In this document: piece by piece, positions 42,016-50,510 of the stretch
Position numbering within the stretch: position 1 is the stretch's first letter
Layout: the number at the start of each line of letters is the position of its first letter
From: Paeniglutamicibacter terrestris
GTDB lineage: Bacteria > Actinomycetota > Actinomycetes > Actinomycetales > Micrococcaceae
Assembly (NCBI RefSeq): GCF_012271785.1
Contig: NZ_JAAWVT010000001.1
Span: 310,001 to 374,000, forward strand
DNA: 64,000 nt
Direction: 5' to 3'
Translations under genes and position numbers: made by a program
The notes under the pieces: model-generated
Told to the model about the DNA's origin: nothing
What the model saw: the letters and a program-made list of their open reading frames with translations, nothing else
Databases searched by the model: none

Positions 42016-43977
42016 CTAGGAAAGGTCAAGCACCGGGACATCTGCTTCAAAGCCGAAGACTGCGGCGTAGAACCCTAGCGAGGTTTCCAGCGCGTTGATG
42101 ATGGTTTCCGCACGCCGGAAGCCGTGCTGCTCCCCCGCATAAAGTACATACGCATGAGGTATGCCATTGGCAGCCAGTGCGTCTGCGACCACCTGAGACT
42201 GGGCCGGAGGAACTACCTTGTCCTGATCCCCCTGGAGCAACAGCACCGGGCAACTGATATCTTCCACGTGGTTAATCGGGGCACGTTGCGCGTAGAGCTG
42301 TGCGGCCTCGGGGTAGGGCCCCACTAGGGATTCCATGTAGCGGGACTCGAAGTCGTGGGTGTCACGCACCAGTCCCACCAAGTCCGAGACTCCATAGCGC
42401 GAGATTCCGGCGGAGAACCTCTTGGTGGTGGTCAGCGCGCTCAATACCGTCCACCCACCGGCGGATCCGCCTTCGATGGCCAGTCGCTGGGGATCGGCCA
42501 GTCCCGCCGCCACCATGCCGTCGAGCACCGCGACGGTGTCCTGTACATCAACCACGCCCCATTCACCGTTGAGGCGTTGACGGTAGGCACGTCCGAAGCC
42601 CGTGGAGCCACCATAATTCACATCCACCACACCAATGCCGCGGGAGGTGTAGTAGGCAATGGACAACGAGAGTTGGGCGAAGGCTTGGGAGGTGGGCCCA
42701 CCGTGGACAAAGGCAACATAGGGTGGCAGCTCCCCTTCTTGGCCCTGCAGGTCCCCCAGCTTGGGAGCATAAACGTGGGCATACACTGGTGAGCCATCTG
42801 TCGTGGTGAATTCCATGGCCTCGGCTCCGGGCAGCGCGAACGGTTCCGGCAAATCACGCAGCGCCAGAGACACATTAATCGCCTCGAGGCTTTCGAGGTT
42901 TATCAATCGCAACCCATCTCCCTGTACCAAGGAGGTGGCTGTGGCTAGGAGTTGGTTCCCACGCACGGCACAGGGCGATAGCCGTGTAAAGGGAAGCGGC
43001 AGTTCCTTCAGCTCTCCCGTAGAGACGTTCAACGATGCCAGTGCCGAACCGTGAGTACCGTGAGTGAGGAGCAAGGTGTTGGAATCCATGGCCTTGTACC
43101 AACTTTGACCCACGGTCCATAGCGGGCCGGCGAATTCCTCGGCACGTCCGCACAAGGCCCGGCGATTTCCTGTGGCGGCTGTGTATAGGTAGGGATTCCA
43201 CCAGCCGCTGGAATCGGAGATGAAAACCAGTTCGTCGTCGTTGAGCCATTCGGGCTGGAGCACCGATTCGGTGGTGGATCCCGCCACCACCGAATCATTG
43301 ATAGCCTTGCCCGCCTCCACGTCGGCAATGTGCAGCTCGGTGCCATCCCACGGCATCTGTGGGTGTTCCCAAGAAATCCAACTCAGGCGAGTCTTGGAGG
43401 GGTTAAGGCGAGGAGCAGCAACAAAGCGTGATGAGTGGGTGACTTCGGTGAGCTTTTGAGCATCTTGGGCGGCCGATCCATCCAGTGGCACAGCCACGAT
43501 GTAGCGGCGCAGCTCGGTACGGTGATCCTCACAAATGGCCAAGACACTTCTGGGATCCGTGCCCTCAATGATTTCGGCAAAACGGAAGGCGGGATCCCCA
43601 TCGGTACCGGCACTGTCCGGGGTCAGTGGGACCGGGGTGCCGCCGTCCGCACCGGCAAGATATAGGCGCTGATCCGCGAAGTTCACAAATACTAGCTTCT
43701 GGGTACCGCCCACCTGGATGGCTGCCCAGGCTGCACCCCCGTATTCGTTAACCCTGCTGCGTACGTTGAAAGGGCTAGAGACCAGTTCGCGCGGCTCTTG
43801 GTCGGTCTTCGCATCCCGTGCCAGTACCGTGAGCCGACCACCCTCAGCCGGGCGGCCTTCGAGCCACCAGATCTCTTCTCCCACGAAGGTGCCGCCACCC
43901 ACGGGTGTGGTTCCGGCCGCGACGTCTTGAGCGGAAATGGGCGAGGGCCAGGAGCCATAGGGCAAACGCGTAGTCAT
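42016..43977 (-). CDS. S9-family prolyl-oligopeptidase-like serine peptidase
   Basis: 653 residues. The N-terminal two thirds form a WD-like beta-propeller with repeating 'LSWISWEHPQMPWDGTELHI' type blades. The C-terminal alpha/beta-hydrolase has GGSAGGWTVL with the nucleophile Ser, Asp in LLLQGDQDKVVPP and His in YAGEQHGFRRAETI. No signal peptide, so intracellular. Such enzymes release short peptides, often dipeptides, from oligopeptides. It may act with the amine oxidoreductase encoded just downstream. Confidence 0.9.
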   Translation of the reverse strand: MTTRLPYGSWPSPISAQDVAAGTTPVGGGTFVGEEIWWLEGRPAEGGRLTVLARDAKTDQEPRELVSSPFNVRSRVNEYGGAAWAAIQVGGTQKLVFVNFADQRLYLAGADGGTPVPLTPDSAGTDGDPAFRFAEIIEGTDPRSVLAICEDHRTELRRYIVAVPLDGSAAQDAQKLTEVTHSSRFVAAPRLNPSKTRLSWISWEHPQMPWDGTELHIADVEAGKAINDSVVAGSTTESVLQPEWLNDDELVFISDSSGWWNPYLYTAATGNRRALCGRAEEFAGPLWTVGQSWYKAMDSNTLLLTHGTHGSALASLNVSTGELKELPLPFTRLSPCAVRGNQLLATATSLVQGDGLRLINLESLEAINVSLALRDLPEPFALPGAEAMEFTTTDGSPVYAHVYAPKLGDLQGQEGELPPYVAFVHGGPTSQAFAQLSLSIAYYTSRGIGVVDVNYGGSTGFGRAYRQRLNGEWGVVDVQDTVAVLDGMVAAGLADPQRLAIEGGSAGGWTVLSALTTTKRFSAGISRYGVSDLVGLVRDTHDFESRYMESLVGPYPEAAQLYAQRAPINHVEDISCPVLLLQGDQDKVVPPAQSQVVADALAANGIPHAYVLYAGEQHGFRRAETIINALETSLGFYAAVFGFEADVPVLDLS

Positions 43978-44090
43978 GAAGCGATCCTAGCCTCCCGGTG
44001 CTCGGGCGTGAATGCCCGTGCGACGTGGGGTGCTGTCTCGACCCGACGTACCCTTAGCGCTCTGCTTCAGCACCAGTTGTGCTAAGAAAG

Positions 44091-44346
44091 TGTTAATACT
44101 CGGCGCGGCAGGCCCACTTCCGGCCGTGCACCTGTAGCTTGAATGTGACCTACAGCGCACGAGGATTGCGGGGTGGTGCCATGGCAAGGATGCCGAGGTC
44201 CATCACCACCGGCTTCCTCATGAACCCGGCGGCAGCACCGCCGCATGGCTGTTTCGGGAGACCTGCCGACCCAAAACAGCCCGGAGTCCATCAACAGATT
44301 CCAACACTCGCACCTCAGGCAACTTCGAGGGACAAGGAAGTCAATC
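44091..44346 (+). promoter_or_regulatory. Promoter and strongly folded 5' leader of the Nramp-like gene
   Basis: An extended -10 (TGTTAATAC, 44091-44099) would start RNA near 44106, giving a ~240-base leader. Helices visible: CGTGC..CTGTAG/CTACAG.GCACG (44125-44161); GAGGA/TCCTC (161-165, 215-219) around GGTGGTG..ATGG/CCAT.CACCACC (172-184, 200-210); CGGCGG/CCGCCG (227-232, 238-243); GGCTGTTT/AAACAGCC (247-254, 274-281). Positions in the last set are 44-thousand based. The run of non-overlapping stems suggests a riboswitch-like leader, but no known class was recognised. Confidence 0.5.
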
Positions 44347-45654
44347 ATGCCAACTGGAAACACCCCACCGCCAACAAAAATTATCCACTCCGACCGCATC
44401 GATGATGATGGCGGAAAGCCAGCCAAATGGAAGATCGTTGGCCCCGGCTTGGTGGTCGCGGCCACCGGTGTCGGTGCCGCCGACATGGTTGCCACTCTGG
44501 TGGCCGGATCCCGCTACGGCTACGGCCTACTCTGGGCGGTGATCATCGGTGTCATTCTGAAGATCATTCTGGTCGAGGGCGCCGGCCGTTACACCCTGGC
44601 CACCGGAAAGACCATCTTTGAAGGCTGGAAGTCACTGGGCAAGTGGACCACCTGGTACTTCGGCCCCTACATCATCATCTGGGGCTTCGTCTACGGCGCC
44701 ACCGCCATGTCATCGGCCGCCCTGCCGCTGGCCGCGATGTTCCCGGCGGTTGACCTGAAGATCTGGGCGGTGCTGATGGGCCTGGCCGGATTCGTCATGG
44801 TCTGGTTTGGCCGCTACGAAATTTTCGAGAAGATCACCGCCGTATTGGTGGGCATCATGTTCGTCACCGTCGTGGGTCTGGCCGTCATTGCCGTACCGAA
44901 CATCCCCGAGATGTTCAAGGGGCTCATCCCCATGATCCCCTCCGGCGGTCTGGTTTACACGTTGGCCTTGGCCGGCGGCGTGGGCGGCACCATCACCCTA
45001 GCGGCCTACGGCTACTGGCTCCGTGAAAAGGGCTGGTACACGCCCAAGTGGATGAAGGTCATGCGCATTGATAACTCCATGGCGTACGTGATCACCGGAA
45101 TTTTTGTCATTGCCATGCTCATTGTTGGTGCCGAGGTGGTTCGCGCCGCGGGTGTCTCACTGAGTGCCGGCGACAAGGGGCTTCTGGACCTGACGAATGT
45201 GCTGAACGAGAAGTACGGAGACGTGGTGGGTACCGGGTTCCTGATTGGTTTCTGGGCTGCTTCCTTCTCCTCAATCATTGGCGTGTGGAATGGCGTCTCG
45301 CTGATGTTCGCCGATTTCTGGGGAAACATGCGCGGCAAGGAATCGGGTCACCCCGACACCCGCGTGGGCGGCAAGTACTTCAAGTTCTACGTCCTGTGGT
45401 TGACCTTCCCGCCAATGATCCTGTTCCTGCTTGAGCAGCCGATCGGCCTGATCCTGGCTTACGGCGTGCTGGGCTCGCTATTCATGCCGTTCCTTGCGGT
45501 GACGTTGCTGGGCCTACTTAACGGCAAACGGATCCCCAAAGCTTGGTCCAACAAGTTGCATACCAACATCTTGCTGGCCATCACCGCTGCACTGTTCATT
45601 TCCCTGGGTGTCCAGCAGCTCTACAAGGCCATTTCGCCACTCTGGGGCGCCTAG
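44347..45654 (+). CDS. Divergent Nramp-like transporter lacking metal-binding motifs
   Basis: 435 residues from ATG 44347 with AAGGAAG upstream. Eleven predicted helices in the Nramp/LeuT order. In true Nramp proteins helix 1 carries DPGN and helix 6 carries MPH, both binding the metal. Here helix 1 reads ATGVGAADMVATLVAGSRYG (40-59) and helix 6 LALAGGVGGTITLAAYGYWL (206-225), so both are absent. It belongs to a divergent Nramp-related group whose substrate is not established and need not be Mn or Fe. A long folded leader precedes it; a perfect terminator follows. Confidence 0.85.
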   Translation: MPTGNTPPPTKIIHSDRIDDDGGKPAKWKIVGPGLVVAATGVGAADMVATLVAGSRYGYGLLWAVIIGVILKIILVEGAGRYTLATGKTIFEGWKSLGKWTTWYFGPYIIIWGFVYGATAMSSAALPLAAMFPAVDLKIWAVLMGLAGFVMVWFGRYEIFEKITAVLVGIMFVTVVGLAVIAVPNIPEMFKGLIPMIPSGGLVYTLALAGGVGGTITLAAYGYWLREKGWYTPKWMKVMRIDNSMAYVITGIFVIAMLIVGAEVVRAAGVSLSAGDKGLLDLTNVLNEKYGDVVGTGFLIGFWAASFSSIIGVWNGVSLMFADFWGNMRGKESGHPDTRVGGKYFKFYVLWLTFPPMILFLLEQPIGLILAYGVLGSLFMPFLAVTLLGLLNGKRIPKAWSNKLHTNILLAITAALFISLGVQQLYKAISPLWGA

Positions 45655-45672
45655 CCACTCTGATTCCACCAT

Positions 45673-45722
45673 GCTCGGGGCCCTAGACCGTATCCGGCGG
45701 TCTAGGGCCCCGAGCGTCATTC
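45673..45722. terminator. Perfect 18-bp hairpin terminator
   Basis: 45673-45690 pairs with 45698-45715 without mismatch, followed by TCATTCTTCTC. Ends the Nramp-like transcript. Confidence 0.88.
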
Positions 45723-45770
45723 TTCTCTCGTCATTGGACAAGCACCCAAGCACGGCACAGACTTGGCCAC

Positions 45771-46322
45771 ATGAATTTCTTTGCTGTCTTTTTGCGCGGG
45801 GTCAACGTCGGTGGCGTCAAGGTCCTCATGAAGGACCTGACCACGCTGCTGCAAGACACAGGATTCGAAAGTATTCGCACCTTTCTAGCCAGTGGCAACG
45901 TGGTGCTGGCCGCCGAAGAAGCCGATCCCCTGGTCATTAAGAATCGTATTGAAGCTGCCCTGCTCGAGCACTACGGCCGAGAGATCCCGGTGATCGTGCA
46001 AGACGCTGCGCAACTGGACCATTTTGTCCAGGAGTATCCTTTTGTTCCAGCCGAAGATGGGATCGCCCGACACCGCTATCTGGTACTCACCAGCACCACA
46101 GAAGACGCGGCAGCGATCCTTAACAACGCCCCAGATCCCACGGCCACCGAACGCCTTGCCGCGCTGGGGCATGGCATCTGCTGGGAGGTCGAGCGCGGTG
46201 ACAGCCTGGGTACCCCTTTGGCAAAACACTTCACCAAGGTGGCTTCCAAATTTCTAGTGACCACCCGAAATATGAATACCATCGAAAAAATTGACGCGGC
46301 CATGCGCGCAGCCAGTGCGTAA
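45771..46322 (+). CDS. DUF1697 family protein
   Basis: 183 residues. The opening FFAVFLRGVNVGGVKVLMKDL and IRTFLASGNVVLAA are diagnostic of DUF1697 ('LRGINVGG...M..L...GF..V.TYI.SGNV.F'). The end, LAKHFTKVASKFLVTTRNMNTIEKI, also fits the family ('R.W.T..K'). A soluble two-domain alpha/beta protein of unknown function, common in actinobacteria. Start at ATG 45771; no clear ribosome site. Confidence 0.9.
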   Translation: MNFFAVFLRGVNVGGVKVLMKDLTTLLQDTGFESIRTFLASGNVVLAAEEADPLVIKNRIEAALLEHYGREIPVIVQDAAQLDHFVQEYPFVPAEDGIARHRYLVLTSTTEDAAAILNNAPDPTATERLAALGHGICWEVERGDSLGTPLAKHFTKVASKFLVTTRNMNTIEKIDAAMRAASA

Positions 46323-46412
46323 CTAAGCCCGCCACAACGTGGCCATGGCGTAGTGTGCAGTTGCGTCCGACTCACCACGTGAGAAATACCAGAACGAGAG
46401 AAAGTTCCCCAA

Positions 46413-47045
46413 GTGACCATCCCCTTGTTCTTTGATCTATTGGGTGTTTTCTTTTTTGCCGTCTCCGGTTCCCTCTTGGCCGCCCGTCGTGGCTTCGACA
46501 TTGTCGGTTCCTTCTTGCTCGCAGGCATGACCGGGTTCGGTGGCGGCATCGTGCGCGATCTAATTCTCGGCGTGGTGCCAACCGCATTTGTGAACCCGTT
46601 CTACTTCATCCCACCAGCTATAGCCACCCTGCTCGTCTACTTCGTGGCACCAGGGGTACAACGACTGGTGCGCCCGCTACTCATCTTTGACGCGGCGGGA
46701 TTAGCGCTGTTCTGTACCTCGGGCACCATCAAGGCGTTGGAAGCCGGAATGAACCCCTTCTCCGCCACGCTGCTCGGCGTCACCTCGGCCGTGGGCGGCG
46801 GGTTGATCCGCGACGTCATAGCCAACAAAACCCCGTCGATCTTTGATCCGCATGACATTTACGCGGTACCGGCCATGATGGGATCCGGACTGATCGCGAT
46901 GCTTTGGATGCTGGGGATTCGCGGCTGGACCTGGGAATTGGGTGTTACGGCCGTGGTCTTTGCACTGCGCATTCTGTCCCTGAAGCTGGACTGGCGGGTG
47001 CCCAAGGCCGTGGGCCCGTGGCACCACGACACTCAACTGAGGTAG
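46413..47045 (+). CDS. TRIC-family / YadS-like membrane protein (UPF0126)
   Basis: 210 residues from GTG 46413, near GAGAGAAAG. Seven hydrophobic segments in two similar halves, each with the family motif: GFGGGIVRDLILG and AVGGGLIRDVIAN. These GGG..RD repeats define prokaryotic trimeric intracellular cation (TRIC) channel relatives. It may conduct K+ or other cations; physiological role here unknown. It nearly touches the convergent MFS gene (3-base gap). Confidence 0.9.
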   Translation: MTIPLFFDLLGVFFFAVSGSLLAARRGFDIVGSFLLAGMTGFGGGIVRDLILGVVPTAFVNPFYFIPPAIATLLVYFVAPGVQRLVRPLLIFDAAGLALFCTSGTIKALEAGMNPFSATLLGVTSAVGGGLIRDVIANKTPSIFDPHDIYAVPAMMGSGLIAMLWMLGIRGWTWELGVTAVVFALRILSLKLDWRVPKAVGPWHHDTQLR

Positions 47046-47048
47046 GGG

Positions 47049-48305
47049 CTAAAGCACGCGCTCTAGTTCAATGGCGGGACTGGGCCCATTCTTGCCGTCC
47101 TCGATTTTGCGCGGCCCATTGATCATAAAAGCACCGGTGAGCATCACCAAGATGCACCCCGCAAGCATGGCAAAAGATGCGCTCCATCCACCGGTGGCAT
47201 CTTTGACAATCCCAAAGAGCAACGGCACGATCGCTGCCCCCGCATAGCCGAGCCCCTGACTGAACCCGGAGAGTACCCCGGAGCCATAGGTGGTGCGTGA
47301 GCGTAGGTTCATCATCAACAGGGCGATGGCAAAGGTGCCCTGACCCAATCCGGAGAAGATAATCCACACCACGGTGTGATCGGTAGGTGATAGATAAAGC
47401 CCCAGGTGCCCCACGATCCAGCAGCCGGTAAAGACCAATACCGCCGCCACCGGGTGGCGCAGCCGAGGCACGATCAGGGGCACCAGCAGGCTGACCGGCA
47501 GACCCAGGATGGCGAAGAGGGCAAGCATTGAACCTGCCGCCGCAGCATCCAGACCCTGGTCCCGCAGATACGGAGGCAGCCAAGTGAAGTAGACATACGT
47601 TTGTGCCGAGTTACCCGCAAGGAAAATGGCCAGTCCCCAGGCGACCGGCGACTTCCAAGGGTTAATGCGCACGGGGTGAACAGCCACCAGACCATTAACC
47701 AACGGCGTATCGGGTCGTTTGTTTTTCCGATCCCGGAACAGTTGGATACCCCACGGCACCAAGACCACTGCCGAGAGCAGAGACCACGCGGCAATCGAGG
47801 TGCGCCAATTCGTCGCAGTGGCCAGCGGGACGGAGAATTGCGGGCTCATCCAAGTGCCCACTGCCAGCATCGTGACATAACCGGAGGTCACCACTGCCAA
47901 CCGATCGGGGAAGTACTTTTTGACCAAAGGAGGCAGCACCACGTTGCCCATGCCATAGCCGGCCAGGGTGATCACCGAGAGCAACAGGAAACTACTGACC
48001 TCCCCGACGGTGGCACGCAACAGCTGCCCCGCGACGGCCAATAGCACCGCGCTCAGCAGCACCTTCTCCAAGCCTAACCAGCGGATCAGCCGCGGAGTCA
48101 GCAGCCCAAAAGCGGCAAAGACTACGGGAGCCAACATGGCCAGCAATCCCGTGCTAAAGGAGGTAAAGCCAAGCTCCGGGCCGATACTCCCCAGCAGCGG
48201 CGGCACCGAGACGACAGCCGCCCGCAGGGACAGCGCCATCAGCAGGATGCCCAGCAGGGCACCAATCCGGCCTGCGATCTTTTCGCGGCGTGGAGTCAGA
48301 GACAT
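47049..48305 (-). CDS. CynX/NimT-family MFS transporter
   Basis: 418 residues, twelve helices. Helix 1 region LSLRAAVVSVPPLLGSIGPELGFTSFSTGLLA is the CynX/NimT hallmark. The central loop is basic (LFRDRKNKRPDT), and helix 11 carries VLSGFSQGLGYAGAAIVPLLFG. The family takes up cyanate, 2-nitroimidazole or other small compounds, or exports drugs. It is followed nine bases upstream by the TetR gene on the same strand, so the TetR protein may also govern it. Confidence 0.88.
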   Translation of the reverse strand: MSLTPRREKIAGRIGALLGILLMALSLRAAVVSVPPLLGSIGPELGFTSFSTGLLAMLAPVVFAAFGLLTPRLIRWLGLEKVLLSAVLLAVAGQLLRATVGEVSSFLLLSVITLAGYGMGNVVLPPLVKKYFPDRLAVVTSGYVTMLAVGTWMSPQFSVPLATATNWRTSIAAWSLLSAVVLVPWGIQLFRDRKNKRPDTPLVNGLVAVHPVRINPWKSPVAWGLAIFLAGNSAQTYVYFTWLPPYLRDQGLDAAAAGSMLALFAILGLPVSLLVPLIVPRLRHPVAAVLVFTGCWIVGHLGLYLSPTDHTVVWIIFSGLGQGTFAIALLMMNLRSRTTYGSGVLSGFSQGLGYAGAAIVPLLFGIVKDATGGWSASFAMLAGCILVMLTGAFMINGPRKIEDGKNGPSPAIELERVL

Positions 48306-48313
48306 GGGGTGTT

Positions 48314-48856
48314 TTAGCTACCGTTCTTGAGTCGTTCCACCTGGTCCAGCAGGTGGTCCAGATCCTTACCGAAGGTGCCGCGCGACCAGGGTCCGGGCAT
48401 GGAGGACTGGTAGTAGAGGCCCTCGCCGATGAGCATGATGGTTTGAGCAGCGTATTGGTCTTTCACCTCGGTGCGGATTTGGTCCAGCCAGCTCGAATGC
48501 ACCAATTCGAGCGCCTCAATCGAGGGCTCGTGGCCGGTTTGGGCCAGCCGCAAAACGGCAAGGAACAATCGATCTAGCTCCGAGCCCACCAGGGTGGAGG
48601 TGCGCACAAAATACCGTGCTGGGCCTTCTGGGGCTGATGCCATCAGTTCGAGGTCTTGTTTCACGATCGCGTGCAGGGCCTCGATCACGCCGAGGGCTAA
48701 GGCTTCCTTGGAGGCGAAATGGTAGAGCAGCCCGCCCTTAGAAACCCCTGCCTTGGCGGCGGTGGCTTCGATGGTGGCTGCGCGTTCACCGTCATCACAA
48801 AGCATCGAGGCGTAGGCATCGATGATCTTTTCCTTGGCTATTGGCGGTCGAGACAT
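48314..48856 (-). CDS. TetR-family regulator
   Basis: 180 residues. HTH: ATIEATAAKAGVSKGGLLYHFASKEALALG (31-60), with a Gly-rich turn GVSKGGLLYHF typical of TetR_C_37-type members. It diverges from the DHA2 exporter gene (48969), and a near-perfect 30-bp palindrome lies between them at 48897-48926. The usual logic is that it represses both itself and the exporter until a drug binds. The downstream CynX-type MFS gene is on the same strand and could be in its operon. Confidence 0.9.
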   Translation of the reverse strand: MSRPPIAKEKIIDAYASMLCDDGERAATIEATAAKAGVSKGGLLYHFASKEALALGVIEALHAIVKQDLELMASAPEGPARYFVRTSTLVGSELDRLFLAVLRLAQTGHEPSIEALELVHSSWLDQIRTEVKDQYAAQTIMLIGEGLYYQSSMPGPWSRGTFGKDLDHLLDQVERLKNGS

Positions 48857-48896
48857 GTACTGAACCTTATCCCTTTGATGTTTGGATCGTCACATT

Positions 48897-48926
48897 GTAA
48901 CTATACCGTCCGGACGGTACAGTTAC
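48897..48926. promoter_or_regulatory. TetR operator, 30-bp near-perfect palindrome
   Basis: Inner 16 bases TACCGTCCGGACGGTA are fully symmetric; GTAACT and AGTTAC extend it with a single mismatch. The TACCGTCCGGACGGTA core resembles operators of QacR/AcrR-like exporters. Centred about 55 bases from each start. Confidence 0.8.
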
Positions 48927-48968
48927 GATTGTCAGGATCATCCTTCTCTACAGAAAACGTCACGCATC

Positions 48969-50510
48969 ATGAGCACATCTCCCCTGAACCAGCGCCTCTC
49001 CAACCCTGTTACCGGCACCATGTACCGCCGACGGTGGGCAGCTCTTCTTGTCCTGATGTTCCCGGTGCTCCTGACCTCCATCGACAACACCGTGCTCAGC
49101 TTTGCCGTGCCAGCGCTCTCCGCCGCCCTGTCGCCCAGCGGCAACCAGCTGCTGTGGATCATCGACATCTACCCGCTGGTGTTGGCCGGGTTGCTGGTCC
49201 CCATGGGTTCACTCGGGGATAGGTTTGGACGCCGCCGATTGCTGCTGATTGGTTCCACCGGCTTTGCTGCAGTCTCCGCCGCGGCCGCCTTTGCCACCAG
49301 CGCCGATCAGCTGGTGGCGGCCCGCGCCCTGCTGGGCATCTTCGGTGCCATGCTGATGCCAGCAACGCTCTCACTGATCCGCAATATCTTCACCGATACT
49401 TTGGAACGCCGCAAGGCCATCGCCATCTGGGCCGCCGGCTTCTCCGGGGGTGCGGCGTTGGGTCCGGTGGTTGGCGGGTTCTTGCTGGAGCATTTCTGGT
49501 GGGGATCTGTCTTCCTGATCGCCGTGCCCATGCTACTGCCGCTGCTGATCCTTGCCCCCATCTTGGTACCGGAGTCCAAGGACCCGAGCCCCGGGCCCAT
49601 TGACCCGATCTCCATTGGCCTGGTCATCCTGACGCTGCTGCCCATCGTGTACGGCATCAAGGAAATGACCAGCGGACACTCGCTGGTCATCCCCGTACTC
49701 GCGATCGCTCTGGGCATCGGTGCCGGCGCGGCCTTCACCCGACGTCAGTTGGCGCGCAAGAACCCCATGCTTGATGTGCGCCTGTTCAAGAACCGCAATT
49801 TCTCCGTGGCGCTTGCCGTGAACCTGATGAGCATCTTTGCCCTGGTGGGCTTCATCTACTTCATCTCCCAGCATCTGCAGTTGGTCGCCGGCTACACGCC
49901 CATGATGGCCGGGGTGCTCCTGCTTCCCGGACTGGCACTGACCGTGATCTTCGGCCTGTTGGCCGTCCGCCTAACCCGGCGCTTTGCCGTGCGCCACGTG
50001 ATGGCGTGGGGTCTGGGGCTCAACGCCGCGGCCTACGGCATCGTGATGCTGACCGGGCAGTCGGGTTCCGTGCCGCTACTTATGATTGCCTTCAGCGTGC
50101 TGGGGGCCGGGGTGGGATTGAGCGAGACGCTGTCCAATGACATGGCCCTGTCCGCTGTGCCGCCGGCCCAGGCCGGGGCTGCCTCGGCAATCTCCGAGAC
50201 CGCCTACGAGGTGGGATCGGTGTTGGGCACCGCGGTGCTCGGTTCGATCCTCAATGCTGTGTACCGCACCAATGTGCAGCTTCCGGAAAATCTCGGACAG
50301 GACGCCGCCGAGACGGCCAGCCAGACCCTGGGTGGGGCACACGAGATCGCCACCACGTTGAATCCGACTGCGGCTGGCAAGCTACTGGAATCGGCTGCTC
50401 ATGCCTTTGATACCGGTGTGCTCTACACCGCGGCCATTGCCATGGTGTTGGCGCTGGCCTCGGCGCTGATCGTAGCGGTGGTGCTACGCCAGCGCCGCGC
50501 CGCCGTCTAG
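48969..50510 (+). CDS. DHA2-family multidrug exporter
   Basis: 513 residues from ATG 48969; the open frame extends to 48882 through the operator and is unlikely to be translated. Fourteen helices: FPVLLTSIDNTVLSFAVPAL (helix 1), GSLGDRFGRRRLLLIG (motif A), GPVVGGFLLEHFWWGSVFLI (motif C). This is the EmrB/QacA/SmvA group, which expels quaternary ammonium compounds and dyes. The palindromic operator and adjacent TetR gene imply drug-inducible control. It ends overlapping by 4 bases with the convergent HemD-like gene. Confidence 0.92.
   Translation: MSTSPLNQRLSNPVTGTMYRRRWAALLVLMFPVLLTSIDNTVLSFAVPALSAALSPSGNQLLWIIDIYPLVLAGLLVPMGSLGDRFGRRRLLLIGSTGFAAVSAAAAFATSADQLVAARALLGIFGAMLMPATLSLIRNIFTDTLERRKAIAIWAAGFSGGAALGPVVGGFLLEHFWWGSVFLIAVPMLLPLLILAPILVPESKDPSPGPIDPISIGLVILTLLPIVYGIKEMTSGHSLVIPVLAIALGIGAGAAFTRRQLARKNPMLDVRLFKNRNFSVALAVNLMSIFALVGFIYFISQHLQLVAGYTPMMAGVLLLPGLALTVIFGLLAVRLTRRFAVRHVMAWGLGLNAAAYGIVMLTGQSGSVPLLMIAFSVLGAGVGLSETLSNDMALSAVPPAQAGAASAISETAYEVGSVLGTAVLGSILNAVYRTNVQLPENLGQDAAETASQTLGGAHEIATTLNPTAAGKLLESAAHAFDTGVLYTAAIAMVLALASALIVAVVLRQRRAAV

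Noticed and set aside
43978-44346. Known Mn or Mg riboswitch (yybP-ykoY, M-box) before the Nramp-like gene
   Set aside because: The expected conserved loops were not found; the leader is reported as unassigned.
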